Below, one piece after another: positions 1 through 5,742 of a stretch of DNA of 6,269 bases. Both the position numbers and the translations under genes were made by a program. The DNA lies in contig JANXOO010000782.1 of the NCBI GenBank assembly GCA_025353525.1, positions 1-6,269 of the forward strand, in the 5' to 3' direction. How positions within the stretch are numbered: position 1 is the first letter of the stretch; the number at the start of each line of letters is the position of its first letter. This DNA comes from Schlesneria sp. Its GTDB lineage: Bacteria > Planctomycetota > Planctomycetia > Planctomycetales > Planctomycetaceae. Under the pieces are notes generated by a model, which was not told where the DNA came from, searched no databases, and worked only from the letters and a program-made list of their open reading frames with translations.

Positions 1-148
1 GTCCTGCCTCCCTTTGAGACTGTTTTCATATTCTGACTCCCTTTTGACCGGAAAGTGGTTCCCATTCGACTGGACAGGCATTCTCCTTTCTCTTATCAAT
101 CGCCCGCCCATCTCTCTTTCAGTTTCAAAACAATTCAAATCCCGACCG

Positions 149-165
149 CATCACACGTTGTGATG
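149..165. promoter_or_regulatory. 17-bp inverted repeat upstream of flhA
   Basis: CATCACA-CGT-TGTGATG is a perfect inverted repeat with 7-nt arms and a 3-nt centre. It ends 28 nt before the flhA start codon. It could be an operator for a dimeric regulator or a small hairpin in the flhA leader. No run of T follows, so it is not an intrinsic terminator. The rest of positions 1-193 shows no recognisable gene: two forward frames stop within the first 36 bases, and the third, open to about 163, gives no familiar protein. No convincing sigma-70, sigma-28 or sigma-54 promoter was found there. The symmetry is seen directly; any role is inference. Confidence 0.4.
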
Positions 166-193
166 AGATCGCTTCGTATTCACCGGAGGCAGC

Positions 194-2398
194 ATGCCCA
201 CCGACACCGGTCGCGGTTCGCGCATCGACAACAACAGCTCACTGCGACTGGTCTTTCCGGTCCTGGTGGTCCTGTCAGTGCTCGTGCTCGTCGCTCCGGT
301 CCCTCCGATGCTGCTCGATCTGTTATTGGCCGCGAATGTGACCGCTTCGGTTCTGATCCTTCTGACCACAATTTCCGTTCGCAGGCCGCTCGAATTCAGT
401 TCATTCCCGTCACTACTTCTCGTTGCGACACTCGTGCGACTCGTTTTGAATGTTGCATCGACGCGACTGATTCTGACACGAGCTCATCTTGCCGGCACCG
501 ATGCCGCAGGGAACGTTATCGAGGCGTTCGGTCGATTTGTCGCACAGGGGCAACTGATCGTCGGACTGATTCTGTTTGCAATCATCGTTGTGATCCAGTT
601 CGTCGTTGTCACCAAGGGGACAACCCGGATCAGCGAAGTCGCAGCCAGGTTCGCACTGGATGCAATGCCCGGCAAACAATTGGCGATTGATGCTGATGTC
701 ACGGCCGGATTGATCTCAACCGAAGAAGCCCGAACACGGCGCGACGAACTGACTGATCATGCTGACTTCCACGCTGCCATGGACGGTGCCGGGAAATTCG
801 TTCGCGGCGATGCGATCGCGGGAATCCTGATCACATTGATTAATCTGGTTGGCGGATTAGCGATCGGTGTCTTTCAACACCATATGAGTCCTGGAAATGC
901 AATCGAAGTATTCGCAACACTGACCATCGGTGACGGATTGGTCTCACAGGTTCCGGGTTTTCTGATCGCTATTGCGGCAGGGTTGCTTGCCACCCGATCA
1001 TCTCGAGAATCCGACTTGTCCGGCGATATCGTTCGCCAGACATTTCGCTACCCGACAGCATTGTTTCTTGCAGCAGCATTCGTCGTTGGCCTTGCCTTCA
1101 CCGGGCTTCCCATGCTGCCGCTGCTGGCGTTAGGGGCCGGTTGTGCATTCGCAGGTATCAGTCTGAGAAGCTCACAAGCGTCTGGCATGACTCAAACAAT
1201 CGGGTCTGCTCCGACACATTCCAGACCGCTCGTTCCATTCAAAGTGACCTCCGCACCGTCCGCGTCCGTCGAACGAATCGCTCGTACCTCACGACCGGAA
1301 GAGACGCTGGCGATCGAGCCAATCGAACTGGAACTCGGCTACCGCTTGATCAAACTCGCCGATTCCGAACGCGGTGGCGATCTGATGGAGCGAGTATCAC
1401 AACTGAGAAACAAAATCGCCCGGGAACTGGGGATCATTCTTCCCAAAGTAAAGATTCGGGACAGTCTGCGCCTTGGCGAGTGCCAATACCGAATCAGGCT
1501 GCGGGGCGTCGTCGTGGCATCGGGTGAATTGCAGATCGACCGTCACCTGGCCATCGATACAGGGACAACCAGTGGCGAATTGTCCGGAACGAGCGTGATC
1601 GAGCCTGTCTGTGGTCGGCCCGCAATATGGATTGAGCAGTCACTGGTCGAACGGGCCGAAGTGCTGGGTTACACCGTCGCGTTGCCTGCGGTTGTTGCGA
1701 TTTCTCATTTGGCCGAAATCGTAAGGTCCCATGCGTACGAACTGTTGACTCGTCAGCAAATGCACCAGTTACTCGACAACTTGCGTCAGTCGGCTCCGAA
1801 GGTTGTGGACGAGTTGATCCCCGAATTGCTGAAGCCGTCGCACGTCCACCAGATTTTGTGCAACCTGTTACGCGAACGAGTCCCCGTTCGCGATTTGGAA
1901 ACGATTCTGGAAACGCTGGCCGACAATGCCGATCGCACGAATGACATCGCAATTCTGACCGAATATGCACGACGTGCGCTCGGCGGAACGATTTGCCAGC
2001 AATTCCGTGACAGGACGAATACGATCCATGCTCTGACAGTCGACCCGGCTCTTGAGGATGTTTTGGCCGCTGGTTTCGAATCCGGTGAACGGGGTCTGGT
2101 GATCAAGATGAATCCGCAAGCGATCGAAGGTATTACACAAGAGCTGTTACGGCAGTCGAATAAACTGTTGCGCGCCGGTCGGCCTGCGGTTGTCGTCTGT
2201 TCGGCTCACATTCGACCGGTCCTCAGACACATTTCACAGTCGATACTGCCAAATCTGGCAGTGCTGGGCTTAAACGAGATCACGCGGGGAACGACCGTTC
2301 AATCTCTGGGTCAAATACCGGTTAACTCAATCAAAATGCCATTAAAACGTCGTCCCGACTCTGTCCTTTTCGAGTCACTGGCCACATCCGTCGCCTGA
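194..2398 (+). CDS. flhA: FlhA, flagellar type III export gate protein
   Basis: FlhA is an inner-membrane component of the flagellar type III export gate; its cytoplasmic domain docks export substrates and chaperones, and its membrane domain takes part in proton-driven export. The 734-residue product is slightly longer than the usual ~690. About eight membrane segments lie between residues 18 and 325. The family signature is clear: LEFSSFPSLLLVATL (66-80), LNVASTRLIL (85-94) and KFVRGDAIAG (201-210), whose Asp206 corresponds to the conserved membrane-domain aspartate, followed by TIGDGLVSQVPG (244-255). A variable linker (about 326-372) leads to the cytoplasmic domain, with LLDNLR (526-531), NLLRERVPVRDLETILE (557-573) and TVDPALE (615-621). 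The start is supported by GGAGG at 185-189, 4 nt before ATG. The next gene follows after 55 nt, so co-transcription is likely. Within the cytoplasmic domain the usually conserved GYTVVDP reads GYTVALP (492-498). Identification is secure. Confidence 0.97.
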   Translation: MPTDTGRGSRIDNNSSLRLVFPVLVVLSVLVLVAPVPPMLLDLLLAANVTASVLILLTTISVRRPLEFSSFPSLLLVATLVRLVLNVASTRLILTRAHLAGTDAAGNVIEAFGRFVAQGQLIVGLILFAIIVVIQFVVVTKGTTRISEVAARFALDAMPGKQLAIDADVTAGLISTEEARTRRDELTDHADFHAAMDGAGKFVRGDAIAGILITLINLVGGLAIGVFQHHMSPGNAIEVFATLTIGDGLVSQVPGFLIAIAAGLLATRSSRESDLSGDIVRQTFRYPTALFLAAAFVVGLAFTGLPMLPLLALGAGCAFAGISLRSSQASGMTQTIGSAPTHSRPLVPFKVTSAPSASVERIARTSRPEETLAIEPIELELGYRLIKLADSERGGDLMERVSQLRNKIARELGIILPKVKIRDSLRLGECQYRIRLRGVVVASGELQIDRHLAIDTGTTSGELSGTSVIEPVCGRPAIWIEQSLVERAEVLGYTVALPAVVAISHLAEIVRSHAYELLTRQQMHQLLDNLRQSAPKVVDELIPELLKPSHVHQILCNLLRERVPVRDLETILETLADNADRTNDIAILTEYARRALGGTICQQFRDRTNTIHALTVDPALEDVLAAGFESGERGLVIKMNPQAIEGITQELLRQSNKLLRAGRPAVVVCSAHIRPVLRHISQSILPNLAVLGLNEITRGTTVQSLGQIPVNSIKMPLKRRPDSVLFESLATSVA

Positions 2399-2453
2399 TT
2401 CAGTAGTTCGTTTCCGTTGTTATCCTCCCGCCATTGTCGATTGAGCCTTTATC

Positions 2454-3737
2454 ATGTCATCAGCGATTCGCACTTTCCGAGCCGGCAGTATGGACGAGGC
2501 ACTTGACCTTGTTCGTCGTGAGTTGGGTAGCAGCGCGGTTGTCGTAGAATCGAAAACAATCGCCACGCGCAGGTTGCTGCCATGGCCGTCGTCGAGGAAC
2601 GAAATTGAAGTGAGTGCGCGACCTGTCGCGATCAATGCAGAGCCCGTTGCAACACGGACATCAGAACCGAAACGATCGGTAACACCTCGAATTGTACGAA
2701 CACTGGCAGAGGTCGATTCGATTCGAAAATCATTGTTGGCATCAGTTGATCGTCCACCGGTGCCGCGACGAACTGTTGGAGCGGGAATCAAATCACTTCA
2801 GTGGATCGATGACCGATTGCAACAGAACCGATTTCTGCCGGGCGAAGAAACAGACGCAAACCGGCAGTTAGTGACATCTGGCTCTACGGCAATCGGCTCT
2901 GGTCTTTCGACTGGCCGACGGTGTCGAACGATCATGATTTGCGGCGGCAAAGGGGGCGTCGGGCGGTCTGTGATCGCGGTCAATCTTGCGACCGCATTGG
3001 CTCTGAAAGGCGATGCCGTGGGCTTGCTCGATGCAAGTCCCGACTTTGGAAATATCGAACTGTTGTGCGGATTGAACGGATACTGGAATCTGTCGCACGT
3101 TTTTCACGGTTGCCGCACACTGGACGATGTGCTGCAGACCGGTCCGGCCGGAATCCGCATTTTGTCCGGCGGGAACGCTCTTCTGAACGTTCGCAATTCA
3201 CCAACCCGTTTGACGGACACATTGACCGGGCGACTTCAATCGTTCGAACGTGATCTCGACTGGCTGATCGTTGACGGAAGCAGCAGTGTCTGCGGAATCA
3301 CTCGCGAAATGATGATGACTGCTGACGATGTCGTGATTTTGACAAATGACCAGCCAACAGCCGTCGCCGAAGCGTACGCGACTGTCAAAACACTGGCAAA
3401 CACCGCCGGTCCTCGAACCGGGTTGCTGGTCAACCAGTCCGATTCTCCGCAGCAATCGCAACAGATTCTCGACCGGCTTCAGCATGCCGCGCACTCATTT
3501 TTGGGTTTTGAACTTCACAGCTACGGTTATTTGCCCAGCGATAATGCTGTTCCGAATTCGGTTCAAACTCAAATTCCGTTCGTAATCGGCTCACCGCAAT
3601 CGCCTGTCACTCAATCTCTTCGGCAACTCGCCCTGACCTGGGCCCGAACTCCATCGAATTCTGGCAGAGCGGGATTCTTCTCGGGATTGATCTCGCACAG
3701 TCACCGGACGGCGCTCGACGAGGGCGAAGCAACTTGA
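2454..3737 (+). CDS. flhG: FlhG/FleN-type MinD ATPase with FlhF-like N-terminus
   Basis: FlhG (FleN, YlxH) proteins are MinD-like ATPases that set flagellar number and position, usually together with the SRP-type GTPase FlhF. Residues 1-56 resemble the FlhF N-terminus: IRTFRAGSMDEALDLVRREL, then LGSSAVVVESK and a later IEVSARPV. Residues 57-157 are a poorly conserved linker. Residues 158-397 are the MinD/FlhG domain, with a deviant Walker A (KGGVGRS, 166-172), a switch-I-like LLDASPDFGN (191-200), a Walker B position LIVDG (271-275) and FlhG-like TNDQPTAVAEAYATVKTL (297-314). No FlhF GTPase (NG) domain and no DQAxxLR FlhF-activating motif is visible. Arg171 replaces the usual P-loop Lys, and Ser195 replaces the second switch Asp. 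The ATG is the first start after an in-frame stop at 2442-2444; Shine-Dalgarno pairing is weak. It sits between flhA and fliA, the usual flhF-flhG location. FlhG family membership is clear; the fusion interpretation and the ATPase state are inference. Confidence 0.85.
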   Translation: MSSAIRTFRAGSMDEALDLVRRELGSSAVVVESKTIATRRLLPWPSSRNEIEVSARPVAINAEPVATRTSEPKRSVTPRIVRTLAEVDSIRKSLLASVDRPPVPRRTVGAGIKSLQWIDDRLQQNRFLPGEETDANRQLVTSGSTAIGSGLSTGRRCRTIMICGGKGGVGRSVIAVNLATALALKGDAVGLLDASPDFGNIELLCGLNGYWNLSHVFHGCRTLDDVLQTGPAGIRILSGGNALLNVRNSPTRLTDTLTGRLQSFERDLDWLIVDGSSSVCGITREMMMTADDVVILTNDQPTAVAEAYATVKTLANTAGPRTGLLVNQSDSPQQSQQILDRLQHAAHSFLGFELHSYGYLPSDNAVPNSVQTQIPFVIGSPQSPVTQSLRQLALTWARTPSNSGRAGFFSGLISHSHRTALDEGEAT

Positions 3738-4060
3738 GGCGACTTCTTGTGGAAACGTACTTTTTTACGAAATGGGTCCGGTTAGGACCTGCGGGGGAAA
3801 TAAAGTGATTTGATTCATTTTCGAGGCGTTCAAATGCCGATAAAGAATTGGTGACAAATCTCCGAGCGGACTGAGGCAGTGTCGACAAAACACCGTCAGG
3901 CAGTTTTCGGCGGAATAATGTTGACAACAGATCGGGAAATCGGCGCAGGACGATTCCGGTCAACAATTGATTAACTGGTGCAATAACCACGGGCGCGAGC
4001 ATCGCCATACAGACCGACGCATGATGCGACGGATGTCGGTGACTCACCATGGAGGGTTCG
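3738..4060. other. 323-bp gap before fliA, no convincing gene
   Basis: No forward frame here encodes a recognisable protein. The minus strand is open from 4116 down to 3607, but its product has no familiar motif and overlaps two real genes. The gap holds isolated promoter-like pieces: GCCGATAA at 3836-3843, an exact match to the sigma-28 -10 element but without TAAA at the right distance; AATAAT at 3914-3919; and TTGACA at 3921-3926. None forms a complete promoter with proper spacing. A small hairpin GGTCC-N5-GGACC (3775-3789) lies 38 nt after the flhG stop, without a T run. The gap probably contains the fliA leader and promoter, but I cannot place the promoter. Confidence 0.5.
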
Positions 4061-4065
4061 ATGGT
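4046..4065 (+). promoter_or_regulatory. fliA ribosome-binding site within a small hairpin
   Basis: GGAGGG at 4051-4056 precedes the ATG at 4061 by 4 nt, the same spacing seen at flhA. This favours 4061 over the upstream in-frame ATG at 4049, which would place the Shine-Dalgarno sequence inside the coding region. ACCAT (4046-4050) can pair with ATGGT (4061-4065), which would put the ribosome site in a 10-nt loop and the start codon in the stem. The Shine-Dalgarno assignment is fairly strong; a regulatory role for the 5-bp hairpin is speculative. Confidence 0.55.
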
Positions 4066-4846
4066 AATGAAGGTGGCTACGGAAGAAGAGATCGCCCAGG
4101 TCTGGCTGGACTTCAAGCGAGATCAATCCAATCAAAACCTGCGCAACGCTCTGATCGAGCGATTTTTACCCTTGGTCCGCTATAACGCGGAACGCGTGTG
4201 GTCAAAGTTGCCGGACGGAGTCGATTTGAACGACCTGATTTCCGCTGGCGTCTTTGGTCTGATGGATGCGATCGAGGCATTTGACCTTGAACGTGGCGTC
4301 AAATTCGAGACATATTGCGTCCCTCGAATTCGCGGCGCGATGCTCGATGAACTGCGGACGATGGATTGGGTTCCGCGTCTGGTTCGCAGCAAGGCCAGCA
4401 AACTGGAAGCCGCTCGCAAGGAAGTGGAAGCGGAACTCGGTCGTCCCCCGGCCGACACCGAAATCGCCAAAAAAATGGGCTTGCCCATGGAAGAATACGA
4501 CAAGCACAAGTCGGAAGCTTCTGCCGTCAACCTTGTCAGTCTGAACAAGAAGTGGTACGAGACGGACAGTTACAAAGACGTTCGCGAAATCGACATCATC
4601 GAGGATACCAAAGGTGAAGACCCGACTGACGGGATCCAGAAACGCGACGTGATGAAACTGGTCACCAAAGGCCTCAACCGCAACGAACGACTTATCATCA
4701 TTCTTTATTACTACGAAGAATTGACGATGAAGGAAATCGGCACGACGCTCGGTCTGTCCGAATCGCGGGTGAGTCAGATGCATTCGAGCATTGTTGCCCG
4801 GCTGAAAGATCAACTGAACCGCCGCCGTCCGGAATTTGCGCAGTAG
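4061..4846 (+). CDS. fliA: FliA, flagellar sigma-28 factor
   Basis: FliA directs RNA polymerase to late flagellar promoters, such as those of filament, motor and chemotaxis genes. In the 261-residue product, region 2 spans about residues 32-105 and contains DLISAGVFGLMDAIEAFD followed by VKFETYCVPRIRGAMLDELR, the core-binding and -10-recognition helices typical of FliA/WhiG sigma factors. Region 3 follows (about 110-150, with ELGRPPADTEIAKKMGL). Region 4 (about 205-253) includes LTMKEIGTTLGLSESRVSQ, the -35-binding helix-turn-helix. The acidic stretch between regions 3 and 4 (about 163-196) makes it longer than the E. coli protein (239 residues). An alternative start at 4049 would add four residues; 4061 is chosen because GGAGGG sits 4 nt upstream of it. 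No anti-sigma factor FlgM is encoded in the window. A strong terminator 28 nt after the stop ends its transcript. Identification is secure. Confidence 0.95.
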   Translation: MVMKVATEEEIAQVWLDFKRDQSNQNLRNALIERFLPLVRYNAERVWSKLPDGVDLNDLISAGVFGLMDAIEAFDLERGVKFETYCVPRIRGAMLDELRTMDWVPRLVRSKASKLEAARKEVEAELGRPPADTEIAKKMGLPMEEYDKHKSEASAVNLVSLNKKWYETDSYKDVREIDIIEDTKGEDPTDGIQKRDVMKLVTKGLNRNERLIIILYYYEELTMKEIGTTLGLSESRVSQMHSSIVARLKDQLNRRRPEFAQ

Positions 4847-4874
4847 CCAACGGTCGATGATTCTGATATTCCCG

Positions 4875-4917
4875 AGCACCTCGTCCATCAGATGATCGAC
4901 GAGGTGCTTGCGTTTTT
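4875..4917 (+). terminator. Rho-independent terminator after fliA
   Basis: AGCACCTCGTC (4875-4885) pairs perfectly with GACGAGGTGCT (4898-4908), an 11-bp stem. The loop can add three further pairs (ATC/GAT) closed by AGAT. TTTTT at 4913-4917 follows after a short GC spacer. This is the clearest intrinsic terminator in the window and separates fliA from fliN. Confidence 0.85.
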
Positions 4918-4928
4918 GCGATTTCCAA

Positions 4929-4958
4929 TTGACGACGAACATGCGACAGGCATATACA
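4929..4958 (+). promoter_or_regulatory. Sigma-70-like promoter for fliN
   Basis: TTGACG (4929-4934) and TATACA (4953-4958) are separated by 18 nt. They match the -35 consensus at five of six bases and the -10 at four of six. The pair lies just after the fliA terminator and would start a transcript near 4965, giving a leader of about 40 nt before fliN. A 5-bp hairpin with a TTCC loop (4959-4972) would overlap the start of the transcript. The call rests on sequence match and position only. Confidence 0.45.
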
Positions 4959-5004
4959 ACCGGTTCCCCGGTGACGGACCCATTGGAAAGGTGCGGAGTA
5001 TTGA

Positions 5005-5667
5005 ATGGCAGAGTCATCTTCGTCAAATCGAACCGGGACGAATGCACCGCGGCAGATCCAGGCCGATCGAATTCGCCAACGCATCGAACAGACGCTTCCG
5101 TCGTTGCCTGCCGAAGAAATCGAATCGCTGCTCGAAGCAGCTCGCGAGAGTTCCCGTCGGCGGTCGCAATCCAGTCGCGACGAGGAACTCGGACCCGGTG
5201 ATGTGCAACATTTGCGCGGAAACTCGATGAAGAGGATTCCGTCGGACAATGCACAGAAAATAACAGTCGATTCCCGTGAAGGGTCGTCGTCTCCGGAGAC
5301 ATCGTTGAACACCGTTGAGCAGCATCTGGCGGAAGCGATCGCCAATACCGGGGTCAACAATCAACAAGCTGGTCATTCGCTGCCCCAGGTCGCTACGAGC
5401 ACCAGGTCGAGGTCGGCTGAAACGTCCAGGCGAGGAAACCTGACCCTCGACGATCTGAGCGATCTGGAACTGGACATCTCGATTGAGCTTGGTCGAGCTC
5501 AGATGACGATCGAGGATGTCACAAAACTGCGTGAAGGATCGGTCGTTTCTCTGGACAAATTCGCTGGCGATCCGGTCGATATTGTTGCCAACGGTCGACT
5601 TGTTGCACGCGGCGAACTGATCGTGGTCGGAGGCAAATTTGGCGTTCGCCTCAGCGAAGTCCTGTAG
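5005..5667 (+). CDS. fliN: FliN, flagellar switch/C-ring protein
   Basis: FliN, with FliM and FliG, forms the cytoplasmic C-ring that sets rotation direction and helps deliver export substrates. Residues about 145-219 form a complete FliMN_C (SpoA) domain: LTLDDLSDLELDISIELGR, a middle EGSVVSLDK, DPVDIVANGRLVARGEL and a terminal KFGVRLSEVL, all typical of FliN. The product is 220 residues, against about 137 in E. coli and about 154 in Thermotoga. The extra ~144 residues at the N-terminus are polar and rich in Ser, Arg, Gln and Glu, with a possible helical part at 16-48, and look largely disordered. GGAG at 4995-4998 lies 6 nt before the ATG and supports the start. fliM, which commonly neighbours fliN, is absent from the window, and the gene has its own promoter-like sequence. 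It is convergent with the next gene. The C-terminal identification is secure; the role of the tail is unknown. Confidence 0.92.
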   Translation: MAESSSSNRTGTNAPRQIQADRIRQRIEQTLPSLPAEEIESLLEAARESSRRRSQSSRDEELGPGDVQHLRGNSMKRIPSDNAQKITVDSREGSSSPETSLNTVEQHLAEAIANTGVNNQQAGHSLPQVATSTRSRSAETSRRGNLTLDDLSDLELDISIELGRAQMTIEDVTKLREGSVVSLDKFAGDPVDIVANGRLVARGELIVVGGKFGVRLSEVL

Positions 5668-5687
5668 ATCCGAGTGGCAGGCAGCGA

Positions 5688-5719
5688 CGTTTTCAGGCCG
5701 CGATCTGAAACGGCATTTT
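5688..5719 (+). terminator. Possible weak terminator after fliN
   Basis: CGTTTTCAG (5688-5696) can pair with CTGAAACG (5705-5712), leaving one bulged T and an 8-nt loop. TTTT at 5716-5719 follows. The stem is short and the T run modest, but it lies 21 nt after the fliN stop, between two convergent genes, where a terminator is expected. It lacks a T run for the opposite strand. Confidence 0.35.
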
Positions 5720-5742
5720 CGCCTTGTTGACAGGATTCGGGA

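Noticed and set aside
55..690. 211-codon forward open frame overlapping the start of flhA in another frame
   Set aside because: It is Arg/Ser-rich with no domain and overlaps an unmistakable FlhA reading frame that has its own ribosome site.
3914..3926. AATAAT and TTGACA as a fliA promoter
   Set aside because: They are in the wrong order and neither has a partner element at 16-18 nt spacing.
4049..4051. ATG at 4049 as the fliA start
   Set aside because: The best Shine-Dalgarno sequence lies downstream of it and is well placed for the ATG at 4061. It remains possible, since it would add only four residues.
3607..4116. 169-codon minus-strand open frame over the gap before fliA
   Set aside because: The product has no recognised motif, overlaps the ends of flhG and fliA and lacks a clear ribosome site. 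A conserved homologue would be needed to revive it.
4202..5302. 366-codon open frame on the minus strand across fliA and the start of fliN
   Set aside because: It is antisense to clear FliA domains, crosses a strong terminator and gives no recognisable protein; it is a codon-bias shadow.
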